Assembly: GCF_020805785.1 (NCBI RefSeq)
Contig: NZ_JAJGZV010000007.1
Span: 1-64,000 of the forward strand
DNA: 64,000 nt
From: Flavobacterium chungbukense
GTDB taxonomy: Bacteria; Bacteroidota; Bacteroidia; Flavobacteriales; Flavobacteriaceae
Direction: 5' to 3'
This document shows, one piece after another, positions 51,959 through 60,893 of this stretch. Position 1 is the first letter of the stretch, and each line of letters opens with the position of its first letter. A program made the position numbers and the translations under genes. The notes beneath the pieces were generated by a model. That model was not told the DNA's origin, did no database searches, and worked only from the letters and a program-made list of their open reading frames with translations.

Positions 51959-52464
51959 ATTACTTTCAACTTTGAATTATCAGCAATCAACTATATTTTA
52001 AGAGATTCGTTCTTAAATATAAATGGATTAATAACTAGGAATAAATTCAGCTAAACTTTGATTTCTTTTAGAAAAAAAACCTTCAAAAGTTATTTTTTAT
52101 TTAACATTAATTAAATAAGATTTTTACTTTTTAAACAGGCAAAATTCATACAAAATGAACCAAATTTTAACAATATTTTTTGTTTTTGTGTGATAAATAT
52201 AGAAAAGCAAATGATAAAAAGCCAATTCATCATTAAAAAAAGCAACTTTTTCTAAATTTATCAGTAATTGCCTTATTTTTTTTGCTTAATCTTAAATTTA
52301 CCATAAATTAAATTTTAATTAACCAAATAAGGTCGTAGCTATTATAAATTCATTCAGGCAAAAACTAATCTTAAGCATTCTTACAAAAATTAAATTCTAC
52401 AAAACAAAAAAAAGCCTTGCTAAAACAGCAAGGCTTTTTTTTTGAAAATTTTATTTTAAGTAAC
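51959..52464. other. 506-bp gene-free AT-rich spacer
   Basis: Between the sigma gene start and the next stop codon. It holds the sigma upstream region, long A/T runs and, at its right end, the terminator at 52408-52442. No open frame of useful length and no clear repeat otherwise. Confidence 0.6.
52408..52442 (-). terminator. Terminator of the GIY-YIG-like gene
   Basis: AAAAAAGCCTTGCT pairs perfectly with AGCAAGGCTTTTTT around AAAAC, with long A and T tracts. It lies about 25 bp past the stop on the minus strand and marks the end of the sucD-side transcript. Confidence 0.85.
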
Positions 52465-52896
52465 TTAGAAAGCTACGTTCCATCTTGGCAACTTAGCATT
52501 TTCATCTAAGAAATTCTGCAAAACTTTTCCCTCTACAGCAGTTGGAATTGCTTTTACATCAGCATTAAAAGTCTCATACCAAACAACTTCTAAAGCCGCA
52601 ATACCTTCTAGTTTCATTTGCGCTGGCCAAGAATATTTTCTTCCAGTTTTTGCAAATTGGTGTCCGTTTACGATTTTATCATATAACCCGCCATTTTTGC
52701 TTTTTAAAGTTCCGTCGTTCTGAACAGTTCCTGTAGAACCAACCATAATTAATTCTTTTTCAGCACCTTCTATTGCATAAACAACAAAAATTCCAGCACT
52801 TCCCTCTGGAGCATTGCAAGCTTGTTCTAAACTATCTTCAACTGTAAAAGTAAAGCTGTTGTTTACTTTAAATTTTTCTAAATCTTTACTCATCAT
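52465..52896 (-). CDS. Divergent GIY-YIG-like protein
   Basis: 143 residues, cytoplasmic. The segment SAGIFVVYAIEG...LIMVGSTG aligns with the GIY...YVGSTG core of GIY-YIG domains, with GIF and MVG in place of the name-giving residues. A later Glu in VEGKVLQNFLDEN lies where the family's catalytic metal-binding Glu occurs. The characteristic Arg is not clearly identifiable. Could be a nuclease-fold protein that has lost or changed activity. It follows sucD on the minus strand after a terminator and repeat. Confidence 0.55.
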   Translation of the reverse strand: MMSKDLEKFKVNNSFTFTVEDSLEQACNAPEGSAGIFVVYAIEGAEKELIMVGSTGTVQNDGTLKSKNGGLYDKIVNGHQFAKTGRKYSWPAQMKLEGIAALEVVWYETFNADVKAIPTAVEGKVLQNFLDENAKLPRWNVAF

Positions 52897-52900
52897 TTTT

Positions 52901-52966
52901 CTTTTAAGCTTCTAAGATACTAAGGCTCTGAGATGCTAAGTTTTTTCTTTATATCCTTAGTATTGC
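52901..52966. repeat. Intergenic element of CTAAGATACTAAGGC words
   Basis: TTCTAAGATACTAAGGCTC and GAGATGCTAAG are near-repeats, and CTTAGTATTGC on the far side is complementary to the first. Short, imperfect and located between the GIY-YIG-like gene and sucD. Confidence 0.45.
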
Positions 52967-52973
52967 AAAATGT

Positions 52974-53006
52974 AAAAAAGTCTCAACGTATATTGAGACT
53001 TTTTAG
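52974..53006 (-). terminator. Terminator after sucD
   Basis: AAAAAGTCTCAA (52975-52986) pairs with TTGAGACTTTTT (52993-53004); U-rich on the minus strand. It lies 28 bp past the sucD stop. Confidence 0.85.
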
Positions 53007-53032
53007 AATGTATTATTTTAAATATTTGGAGA

Positions 53033-53905
53033 TTATCCAAGTACTTCTTTTACTTTTTTACCAATTTCAGCTGGTGAATCAACAACGTGAATTCCGTTGT
53101 CTCTCATAATTTGTTTTTTAGCAGCAGCTGTATCATCAGAACCACCAACAATAGCACCTGCGTGTCCCATTGTTCTACCAGCAGGAGCAGTTTCTCCAGC
53201 GATAAAACCAATAACTGGCTTACGGTTACCATCAGCTTTTACCCATCTTGCAGCATCAGCTTCAAGTTGACCACCAATTTCACCGATCATAATGATAGCT
53301 TCAGTTTCTGGATCATTCATTAATAATTCAACAGCTTCTTTAGTTGTAGTTCCAATAATTGGATCTCCACCAATTCCGATAGCTGTAGTAATTCCTAAAC
53401 CTTGTTTTACAACTTGATCAGCAGCTTCGTAAGTTAAAGTTCCTGATTTAGAAACGATACCAACTGTTCCTTTTTTGAAAACGAAACCTGGCATAATACC
53501 AACTTTAGCTTCACCTGGAGTAATTACACCTGGGCAGTTTGGACCAATTAATCTTGAATTTCTTTCTTTAACATAATTATTTGCTTTAATCATGTCTGCT
53601 ACAGGAATTCCTTCTGTAATAGCAATAATTACTTTAATTCCAGCATCAGCAGCTTCCATAATTGCATCAGCAGCAAAAGCTGGCGGAACAAAAATGATAG
53701 AAGTATCAGCACCAGCTTGATCAACAGCATCTTTTACTGTATTAAAAACTGGACGATCTAAATGGCTAGTTCCTCCTTTTCCTGGAGTAACACCACCAAC
53801 AACATTAGTACCGTACTCAATCATTTGAGAAGCGTGGAAAGTACCTTCGCTTCCTGTAAATCCCTGAACAATTATTTTGGAATCTTTATTAACTAAAACA
53901 CTCAT
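53033..53905 (-). CDS. sucD: Succinyl-CoA synthetase alpha subunit
   Basis: 290 residues. The Rossmann CoA-binding domain (SKIIVQGFTGSEGTFHASQM) is followed by the ligase domain. The phospho-His lies in GHAGAIVGGSDDTAAAKKQIM, the catalytic motif. It makes GTP or ATP from succinyl-CoA in the citric acid cycle. The beta subunit gene sucC is not in this window. It follows the NTF2-like gene after 86 bp and ends in its own terminator. Confidence 0.96.
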   Translation of the reverse strand: MSVLVNKDSKIIVQGFTGSEGTFHASQMIEYGTNVVGGVTPGKGGTSHLDRPVFNTVKDAVDQAGADTSIIFVPPAFAADAIMEAADAGIKVIIAITEGIPVADMIKANNYVKERNSRLIGPNCPGVITPGEAKVGIMPGFVFKKGTVGIVSKSGTLTYEAADQVVKQGLGITTAIGIGGDPIIGTTTKEAVELLMNDPETEAIIMIGEIGGQLEADAARWVKADGNRKPVIGFIAGETAPAGRTMGHAGAIVGGSDDTAAAKKQIMRDNGIHVVDSPAEIGKKVKEVLG

Positions 53906-53991
53906 GATATATATTTTATGTAGTTTTTAAATTTGTGTTGCAAAAATAAGGTTTTGTAATGTATTTTGCCTCTTTTATTGTCAAAAAAATA

Positions 53992-54354
53992 TTAAGAAAA
54001 TTGACTCATCTGATAACCTCTGTAAAGTTTATCGTCTTTAATCTGCCAAATTGTTGCAAAATGCGCTAAAAGCATCTCTTCTCTCGGATTTTCGATTGTT
54101 TTCACAAAATGAGAGTAACGCACTGATACTAAATCATCTTCGCTAATAATATGACTAATTCTTACTTTTGAGCGCACATATGCTCGACTAAGATCGTTTG
54201 CCATATCTACTATAGAATCATAATCCATCTGAATGAAACCTTTACTGCTGTTCCACTCCAGTATAACATCAGGATGCAGATACGTTTTTAAAATTTCACT
54301 ATCAATTAAGGCATCTGACTTATAAAATTTTTGAACAAATTCTTTAATAGACAT
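53992..54354 (-). CDS. NTF2/SnoaL-like small protein
   Basis: 120 residues of mixed alpha/beta character with a pattern of an N-terminal helix bundle (SIKEFVQKFYKSDALID) and strands containing ISEDDLVSVRYSHFVKT and HFATIWQIKDDKLYRGYQ, as in NTF2-like domains. These bind small ligands or act as enzymes such as isomerases; no catalytic residues can be named. It overlaps nothing and begins 1 bp after the preceding lpxD-like stop, so it is part of that operon. Confidence 0.75.
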   Translation of the reverse strand: MSIKEFVQKFYKSDALIDSEILKTYLHPDVILEWNSSKGFIQMDYDSIVDMANDLSRAYVRSKVRISHIISEDDLVSVRYSHFVKTIENPREEMLLAHFATIWQIKDDKLYRGYQMSQFS

Positions 54355-54355
54355 A

Positions 54356-55285
54356 TTACTTCAATTTACTTAAAATTTCAGGAATTTTCTTGATATTAGC
54401 TAGTTGTTTCAACTTTTCTCTAGATTCTTCAATCGGAGTACCAAAATACGATTTTCCTCCTTCAACTGATTTAGTAACACCGGTTTGTCCCATCACTACA
54501 GCTTTTGAGCCAATAGTAATGCCGCTCGTTGTACCAACCTGTCCCCACATTGTAACTTCGTCTTCAATTATCACACAGCCAGCTATTCCAGTTTGTGAAG
54601 CAATTAGACATTTTTTACCAATAACAGTATCATGTCCAACATGAACTTGATTATCTAGTTTTGTTCCTGCTCCAATTGTTGTGTCTCCAGTCACACCTTT
54701 ATCAATAGTACAAAGTGCTCCAATTCCAACATTATCTTCAATAACAACTCTTCCTCCAGAAACTAGTTGATCAAAACCTTCAGGACGTTTTTTGTAATAA
54801 AAAGCATCTGCTCCTAAAATAGTTCCTGCATGAATAATTACATTGTCTCCAATTATGGTATGATCATAAATTGAAACATTGGAATGAATTAGACAGTTTT
54901 TACCAATTTTAACGTGATTACCAACAAAAGTATTGGGCTGAATTATAGTTCCTTCTCCAATTTCTGCAGATGGAGCAATGGCTACATTAGCAAATTGAAA
55001 AGGTTTAAAATGTCTGGTTAGAATATTAAAATCTCTGAATGGGTCATCAGAAATTAAAAGTGCTTTTCCCTCTGGACAATCCACTTCTTTGTTTATTAAA
55101 ACAATAGTAGCGGCAGATTGCAAAGCTTTATCGTAGTATTTTGGATGATCGACAAAAACAATATCTCCAGGCTCGACTACATGTATTTCGTTCATGCCTA
55201 AAACTTGAAAGTCTTTGTCACCAATAAATTTGCAATTAAGCAAACTTGCAATTTCTTGTAAAGAATGACTCTTTTGAAATTTCAT
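54356..55285 (-). CDS. LpxD-like acyltransferase (second copy)
   Basis: 309 residues. An N-terminal UDP-binding domain (about 1-95) is followed by left-handed beta-helix hexapeptide repeats (GEGTIIQPNTFVGNHVKIG and on) and a C-terminal helix. The catalytic His would be in VHVGHDTVIGKK. It is shorter and divergent compared with the lpxD at 58355. It may N-acylate a different sugar nucleotide or work in surface polysaccharide. In operon with efp ahead and the NTF2-like gene 1 bp behind. Confidence 0.85.
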   Translation of the reverse strand: MKFQKSHSLQEIASLLNCKFIGDKDFQVLGMNEIHVVEPGDIVFVDHPKYYDKALQSAATIVLINKEVDCPEGKALLISDDPFRDFNILTRHFKPFQFANVAIAPSAEIGEGTIIQPNTFVGNHVKIGKNCLIHSNVSIYDHTIIGDNVIIHAGTILGADAFYYKKRPEGFDQLVSGGRVVIEDNVGIGALCTIDKGVTGDTTIGAGTKLDNQVHVGHDTVIGKKCLIASQTGIAGCVIIEDEVTMWGQVGTTSGITIGSKAVVMGQTGVTKSVEGGKSYFGTPIEESREKLKQLANIKKIPEILSKLK

Positions 55286-55290
55286 ATGTT

Positions 55291-55399
55291 ATAATTAGAA
55301 AATTTGTCAATTAGAAAATGAGTCAATTAGAATGTGAATATACAAAATTATGTCGACTCACATATTATCTAATTGACTCATTGTCAAATTATCTCAATT
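55291..55399. repeat. Palindromic spacer of AATTAGAAAAT words next to efp
   Basis: TTAGAAAATTTGTCAATTAG and AAAATGAGTCAATTAG on the left answer CTAATTGACTCATTGTCAA on the right. Related to the element between hisA and hisF (23228-23318). It lies between efp and the second lpxD-like gene. Confidence 0.5.
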
Positions 55400-55405
55400 A
55401 AAAGA

Positions 55406-55972
55406 CTACTCTTTTACACGCTCCATGTAAGAACCTGAAGCTGTATCAATTTTAATTTTATCACCTTCATTGATAAACAAAGGAACGTTGATGTTTGCAC
55501 CTGTTTCTACTGTAGCATTCTTTGTTGCATTTGTAGCTGTATTCCCTTTTACACCTGGTTCAGCGTAAGTAACTTCAAGAACAACAGAAGCTGGCATATC
55601 TACTGATAATGGCAAATCTGTTTCTGTATTAATTTGCACCATTACGTTTGTTCCTTCTTTTAACAAATCTGGAGCATCCAAAATATTTTTGTTTAAAGAA
55701 ATCTGCTCAAACGTTTCAGCATTCATAAAGTGAAATTCATCACCTTCTGGGTATAAATATTGAAATGTATGAGTTTCAACTCTAATAACGTCAATTTTGT
55801 GACCTGCTGAAAAAGTATTGTCTAATACTTTTCCTGAAGTTAAACTTTTCAGTTTTGTTCTTACGAAAGCTGGACCTTTTCCAGGTTTTACGTGAAGGAA
55901 TTCAATAATTTTATAGATGTCGTGATTAAATTTAATACACAATCCGTTTCTAATATCTGATGTAGATGCCAT
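55406..55972 (-). CDS. efp: Elongation factor P
   Basis: 188 residues, the usual length. Three beta-barrel domains. The tip loop HVKPGKGPAFVRTKL holds the lysine position that is modified in many EF-Ps. The C-terminal domain contains VKGNTATNATKNATVETG and ends GDKIKIDTASGSYMERV. It relieves ribosomes stalled at polyproline. Co-directional with lpxA ahead of it; the gap holds a low-complexity repeat and a 16-bp palindrome. Confidence 0.95.
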   Translation of the reverse strand: MASTSDIRNGLCIKFNHDIYKIIEFLHVKPGKGPAFVRTKLKSLTSGKVLDNTFSAGHKIDVIRVETHTFQYLYPEGDEFHFMNAETFEQISLNKNILDAPDLLKEGTNVMVQINTETDLPLSVDMPASVVLEVTYAEPGVKGNTATNATKNATVETGANINVPLFINEGDKIKIDTASGSYMERVKE

Positions 55973-55984
55973 TTGTTTTTTTAT

Positions 55985-56108
55985 TTTAGATTTTAGTCCC
56001 GAAGCTTCGGGATAGATTTTAGATTCCTAGATAAAGAATCAATTTTCATTTTTAATTTTATATTTTTCAATTTACAGCTTAGAAATCTAAAATCAGAAAT
56101 CTAAACCC
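55985..56108. repeat. Palindromic spacer of TTTAGATTT/AAATCTAAA words between lpxA and efp
   Basis: TTTTAGATTTTAG near 55985 and GATTTTAGATTCC near 56015 answer AGAAATCTAAAATCAG and AAATCTAAACCC near 56080-56108. The 16-bp palindrome at 55997 sits within its left side. Related wording occurs at 24035. Confidence 0.5.
55997..56012. repeat. 16-bp palindrome TCCCGA-N4-TCGGGA, copy 3
   Basis: TCCCGAAGCTTCGGGA, a fully self-complementary 16-mer, between lpxA and efp. Confidence 0.7.
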
Positions 56109-56113
56109 TAAAA

Positions 56114-56899
56114 TTAATAGTTCCCTGAATAACCTTTCATAATTCCTCGAGAAGAATTTCTGATAAAATCAAGAATTTCATCTCTTTCAGGAGTCGCTTC
56201 CATCTCAGCTTCAATAATGCTCAAAGCTTGTGTTGTATTGTAATTTTTTTGGTATAAAATTCTGTAGATCTCCTGAATTTCTCTAATCTTTTCAGTGCTA
56301 AACCCTCTTCTTCTTAGACCAACTGAATTAATACCCACATAAGACAAAGGTTCTTTTGCAGCTTTTGTAAAAGGAGGAACATCTTTTCTTACCAAAGATC
56401 CTCCAGAAATCATAGCATGATCTCCAATATGAATAAACTGATGAATTGCCGCTAGACCTCCAATAACTGCATGATTTCCAACAACTACATGGCCTGCCAA
56501 AGCAACACCGTTAACGATGATAGCATTATTTCCAATTTCACAATCGTGTGCAATATGCGCGTAAGCCATTACTAAACAGTTATTTCCAATAACCGTTTGT
56601 CCTGAAGCGATTGTTCCTCTGTTTATAGTAACACACTCTCTAATAGTGCAGTTATCTCCGATAATAGCAAGAGAATCTTCTCCTCCGAATTTTAAATCTT
56701 GTGGCACTGCAGAAATTACAGCTCCTGGAAAAATATTACAATTTTTTCCAATTCGAGCTCCTTCCATAATGGTCACGTTTGAACCAATCCAAGTACCATC
56801 ACCAATAACAACATTATTGTGAATTGTTGTAAATGGCTCTATTACAACATTTTTAGCGATTTTCGCGCCTGGATGAACATATGCTAATGGTTGATTCAT
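56114..56899 (-). CDS. lpxA: UDP-N-acetylglucosamine acyltransferase
   Basis: 261 residues. A beta-helix of hexapeptide repeats for most of its length (VIGDGTWIGSNVTIMEGARIG) with a helical C terminus. The catalytic His is in VMAYAHIAHDCEIG. It puts the first 3-hydroxyacyl chain on UDP-GlcNAc, starting lipid A synthesis. It follows lpxC-fabZ on the same strand (75 bp gap). Confidence 0.95.
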   Translation of the reverse strand: MNQPLAYVHPGAKIAKNVVIEPFTTIHNNVVIGDGTWIGSNVTIMEGARIGKNCNIFPGAVISAVPQDLKFGGEDSLAIIGDNCTIRECVTINRGTIASGQTVIGNNCLVMAYAHIAHDCEIGNNAIIVNGVALAGHVVVGNHAVIGGLAAIHQFIHIGDHAMISGGSLVRKDVPPFTKAAKEPLSYVGINSVGLRRRGFSTEKIREIQEIYRILYQKNYNTTQALSIIEAEMEATPERDEILDFIRNSSRGIMKGYSGNY

Positions 56900-56973
56900 C
56901 TGTATGTTTTATATTTTTAATTAAAATATTTCGATTTGAGGCAACAAACCTAAACAATAAATTTGATAATTTA

Positions 56974-58371
56974 TTATTGTTTTCTTGCTATTTGTGCCAT
57001 TAATTCTGCTTCTGTTACTAATTTACCATTAGCATAGGCATTTGCCTGCATATGACAAATCCCTCTTCTGATAGGAGAAATTAATTCGCACTTAAAAATT
57101 AAGGTATCACCTGGCAATACTTTATGCTTGAATTTTACATTATCAATTTTCATAAAGTAAGTCAAATAATTTTCAGGATCTGGAACTGTACTTAAAACTA
57201 AAATTCCACCTGTCTGAGCCATTGCTTCTACAATTAAAACTCCTGGCATTACTGGCGCTTCAGGAAAATGACCTACGAAGAAATTTTCGTTCATCGTTAC
57301 ATTTTTCAAACCAACAACATGACGATCAGACATTTCAATAATTCTATCAATCAACAAAAATGGAGGTCTGTGAGGAAGCATCGCCATAATTTTATGAATA
57401 TCCATCAAAGGTTCTTGATTTAAATCATAAACAGGAACATGATTTCTCTGCTCTATTTTAATAATTTTAGCCAACTTTTTAGCAAATTGAGTATTTACAA
57501 AGTGACCTGGTTTGTTTGCGATAATTTTCCCTTGAATACGAACTCCAATAAGAGATAAATCTCCGATAACATCAAGTAATTTGTGTCTTGCAGCTTCGTT
57601 CGGATAATGTAATGTCAAGTTATCTAGAACACCATTTGGCTTAACTGAAATTTCATCTTTACCAAATGCTTTCTTTAAATTCTCCATTGTAGACTCCGAA
57701 ATCTCTTTATCTACATAAACAATTGCGTTATTTAAATCTCCTCCTTTAATTAAACCATGCTCTAATAAAGATTCTAGTTCATGTAAAAAACTAAATGTTC
57801 TTGAGCTTGCAATTTCTTGTTTAAAATCAGAAAGACTTTTTAGAGTAGCGTTTTGTGTTCCTAATACTTTAGTACCAAAGTCTACCATTGTAGTTACTTG
57901 GTATTCGTCACTTGGCATAACCAAAATTTCACTTCCTGTAGCTTCATCAGTAAACGAAATAACTTCTTTTACTACATAAACATTACGACTAGCATCTTGC
58001 TCTTCGATTCCTGCTTTTTCGATTGCTTCTACAAAATATTTTGATGAACCATCCATAATTGGTAGTTCAGAGGCATTCAATTCAATAATAATATTATCCA
58101 AATCACATCCAACTACAGCAGCTAAAACGTGCTCTGGAGTTTGAATTTTAACTCCTAATTTCTCAAGGTTAGTCCCTCTTTGAGTATTAACAACATAATT
58201 AGCATCAGCTTCAATGACTGGTTGACCTTGCAAATCTACTCTTACAAAAGTGAAACCATTATTAACGGGTGCAGGTTTAAAAGTCATTGTAACTTCTTTT
58301 CCAGTGTGTAAACCAACTCCTGTTAGCGAAATTTCATTTTTGATGGTCTTCTGTTTAACCATTATTTCCAT
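56974..58371 (-). CDS. lpxC/fabZ: Bifunctional LpxC deacetylase / FabZ dehydratase
   Basis: 465 residues, a fusion typical of Bacteroidota. The LpxC half (about 1-300) begins IKNEISLTGVGLHTGKEVTM and carries the zinc site in LAAVVGCDLDNI and HKLLDVIGDLSLIG. The FabZ half (about 315-465) has MLPHRPPFLLIDRI, the active-site His in FFVGHFPEAPVMPGVLIVEAM and its Glu. It deacetylates UDP-acyl-GlcNAc (committed lipid A step) and dehydrates hydroxyacyl-ACP, linking lipid A to fatty-acid supply. Its start overlaps lpxD by up to 17 bp; a start three codons in (58362) would reduce this. Confidence 0.96.
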   Translation of the reverse strand: MEIMVKQKTIKNEISLTGVGLHTGKEVTMTFKPAPVNNGFTFVRVDLQGQPVIEADANYVVNTQRGTNLEKLGVKIQTPEHVLAAVVGCDLDNIIIELNASELPIMDGSSKYFVEAIEKAGIEEQDASRNVYVVKEVISFTDEATGSEILVMPSDEYQVTTMVDFGTKVLGTQNATLKSLSDFKQEIASSRTFSFLHELESLLEHGLIKGGDLNNAIVYVDKEISESTMENLKKAFGKDEISVKPNGVLDNLTLHYPNEAARHKLLDVIGDLSLIGVRIQGKIIANKPGHFVNTQFAKKLAKIIKIEQRNHVPVYDLNQEPLMDIHKIMAMLPHRPPFLLIDRIIEMSDRHVVGLKNVTMNENFFVGHFPEAPVMPGVLIVEAMAQTGGILVLSTVPDPENYLTYFMKIDNVKFKHKVLPGDTLIFKCELISPIRRGICHMQANAYANGKLVTEAELMAQIARKQ

Positions 58372-59398
58372 TTTTTGGGTTTATTATTTGTTTTTTTAAT
58401 TCTTCAACTTCGGCCACAATTTTAGGCAGATTCTTAAAATGAACATATGATTTATTAAAATCAGTATATCCAAGTGATGGAGTTCCTTGCAAAACTTCAT
58501 CATCTTTAATGTTTCTTGCAACTCCTGACTGCGCCTGAAGTCTAACATTATTACCTATAATTAAATGACCTGCGATACCTACCTGACCTCCGATCATGCA
58601 GTTTTCTCCAATTTTTGTAGAACCTGCAACACCGCTTTGAGCAGCTATCACAGTATTTTTTCCAATTTCGACATTGTGAGCAATCTGAATCTGGTTATCT
58701 AACTTTACTCCTTTTCTAATAATTGTAGAACCAAGAGTTGCTCTGTCAATTGTTGTATTTGCACCAACATCAACATTATCTTCTAAAATAACATTCCCAA
58801 TTTGTGGCACTTTACTGTATTCTCCATTTTCATTTGGCGCAAATCCGAAACCGTCGGCACCAATTATAACGCCTGAATGAATGGTGCAATTATTTCCAAT
58901 AACTGTTTCTGAATAAATTTTCGCGCCAGCAAAAATGAATACATTATCGCCTATCACAACATTATCGCCAATAAAACTATTTGGATAAATTTTTACATTG
59001 TCACCTAAAACAACATTTTGACCAACATAACTAAAGCTTCCTAAATAGAGATTTTCTCCATATTTAGTTCCTTCAGACATAAATGACTGAGGTTCGATAC
59101 CTGTTTTGTTTAATTTAACCTGATTATAAAAGTGTAAAAGTTTAGAAAATGCCGCATAAGCATCTTCCACTTTAATTAAGGTAGTAGTAATTTCTTGCTC
59201 TGGTACAAAGCTGTCGTTAACAATAGTAACGGTTGCTTTTGTACTATATATATAATTGATATACTTGGGATTAGCCAAAAAAGTAAGCGATCCATTTTCG
59301 CCTTCTTCGATTTTGGAAAGCTTAGAAACTTCTGCATTGGGATCCCCAACAACTTCTCCTTCTAAAATTCCTGCTATTTGTTCTGCTGTAAATTTCAT
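58355..59398 (-). CDS. lpxD: UDP-3-O-acylglucosamine N-acyltransferase
   Basis: 347 residues. An N-terminal uridine-binding domain (about 1-105), a hexapeptide beta-helix (about 105-300: GDNVKIYPNSFIGDNVVIG) and a C-terminal helix. The catalytic His is in IQIAHNVEIGKN. It adds the second hydroxyacyl chain in lipid A synthesis. It is the first lpx gene of the cluster, overlapping lpxC-fabZ and after the HD-domain gene with a ~40 bp gap. A second, shorter LpxD-like gene is at 54356. Confidence 0.95.
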   Translation of the reverse strand: MKFTAEQIAGILEGEVVGDPNAEVSKLSKIEEGENGSLTFLANPKYINYIYSTKATVTIVNDSFVPEQEITTTLIKVEDAYAAFSKLLHFYNQVKLNKTGIEPQSFMSEGTKYGENLYLGSFSYVGQNVVLGDNVKIYPNSFIGDNVVIGDNVFIFAGAKIYSETVIGNNCTIHSGVIIGADGFGFAPNENGEYSKVPQIGNVILEDNVDVGANTTIDRATLGSTIIRKGVKLDNQIQIAHNVEIGKNTVIAAQSGVAGSTKIGENCMIGGQVGIAGHLIIGNNVRLQAQSGVARNIKDDEVLQGTPSLGYTDFNKSYVHFKNLPKIVAEVEELKKQIINPKNGNNG

Positions 59399-59437
59399 CG
59401 CGACAAAAATATAAAAAATAGATTTTAAATGTTAATT

Positions 59438-60667
59438 TTAGATAAGTTGTTTTGGAAAACAGATATAATATTTTGTTACCAATTTAGATAACGATTTCAA
59501 ATTCAGCTGATCAGAAGCTTCAACAACATCTTCAATTGTTTTATCTTTTTTCAAAATTCGAATAGGTTCCGCTTCTTTACTATAAGCTTGATTTTTAATT
59601 TTCCCTCTAAAAATAAAATAACCTGCGTCTAATTGACTGATATGATGCTGATTTGCAAATTTTTCTTTTAAAGATTGGGATTCTTCCACAGAAACTTTCT
59701 CAGCACTCATCTTGATTTTTAGTAAATCTCTATTTATGATCATCTTACTTAAAGTGCTCAATACAAAATCGTCATTTCGCTGCCACGCTTTTAAGGCACT
59801 AATGATATCAAAATCATCTAATTGCGAAAACAAATCAAGTCTTTCTGCATCAAAATTCTCAAGAGTTATTTTATTATGCATAAAATACGAAAGAGGCTCA
59901 CTGCAAGGCAAATTGACTCCTTTTAAAATGAGTTCTTTTGCTCTCTTTAATACTTTCATCAAAATTAGTTCGGCAACTAAACTCGTTTTATGCAAATAGG
60001 CTTGCCAGTACATTAATCGACGTGAAAGCAGGAATTTCTCGACAGAATAAATTCCTTTTTCTTCGATAACTAATACATCGTTTTCAACATTCATCATCTG
60101 AATCAATCGTTCAGAATTCACATTTCCTTCTGCAACTCCAGTGTAAAAACTATCACGCTTTAAATAATCCATTCGATCCATATCTAATTGACTTGAAATC
60201 AATTGCAACATGAATTTTCTATGATACTCTCCTTTAAACACCTGAATTGCTAAACTCAATCTTCCATCAAATTCTTCGTTAAGCTGATTCATAAACAATA
60301 ACGAAATTGCCTCATGATGAACATCTTCAACAATACTTCTCTCCATTGCATGAGAAAATGGTCCGTGCCCAATATCGTGCAATAAAATTGCTATCAATAA
60401 AGCATTTTCTTCTTCTTCTGAAATGACAACATCTTTAAAACGAAGCGTATCGATTGCTTTTTTCATCAAATGCATACATCCTAGAGCATGATGAAATCGG
60501 GTATGATTAGCGCCTGGATATACCAAATATGACAATCCCATTTGCGAGATTCGACGAAGACGTTGAAAATAAGGATGCTGAATTAAATCGTAAACAAGCT
60601 CATTCGGAATCGTGATAAAACCATATATGGGATCGTTGAATATTTTTAGTTTATTGATATGAGTCAC
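59438..60667 (-). CDS. HD-domain phosphohydrolase
   Basis: 409 residues, starting at a GTG (60667). HD-domain metal residues are seen in RFHHALGCMHLMKKA and AILLHDIGHGPFSHAMER, with a Asp in SQLDMDRMDYLKRDSFY. This is the conserved HD family related to dNTP triphosphohydrolases. It probably hydrolyses a nucleotide; the true substrate is not known. It is at the upstream end of the lpx cluster and divergent from porX. Confidence 0.85.
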   Translation of the reverse strand: MTHINKLKIFNDPIYGFITIPNELVYDLIQHPYFQRLRRISQMGLSYLVYPGANHTRFHHALGCMHLMKKAIDTLRFKDVVISEEEENALLIAILLHDIGHGPFSHAMERSIVEDVHHEAISLLFMNQLNEEFDGRLSLAIQVFKGEYHRKFMLQLISSQLDMDRMDYLKRDSFYTGVAEGNVNSERLIQMMNVENDVLVIEEKGIYSVEKFLLSRRLMYWQAYLHKTSLVAELILMKVLKRAKELILKGVNLPCSEPLSYFMHNKITLENFDAERLDLFSQLDDFDIISALKAWQRNDDFVLSTLSKMIINRDLLKIKMSAEKVSVEESQSLKEKFANQHHISQLDAGYFIFRGKIKNQAYSKEAEPIRILKKDKTIEDVVEASDQLNLKSLSKLVTKYYICFPKQLI

Positions 60668-60893
60668 TATTGCGATATTTTTTAGGTCAACAAATATAAG
60701 TAAATAAGTATAAAGAGGTTGGTGTTTTTTATTTAAAAATGAATGCCAAAATAGAGATGATTTTCAATATTATACATAAAAAAAAGATAAAAATCGAGTT
60801 AAAATCATCGTGATTCTTTAAGAACTTTATACTATTTTTAATACTTTTTAAGTTCTATAACTTTAAATTGCAGTAAAAATTATTAATTGATTT

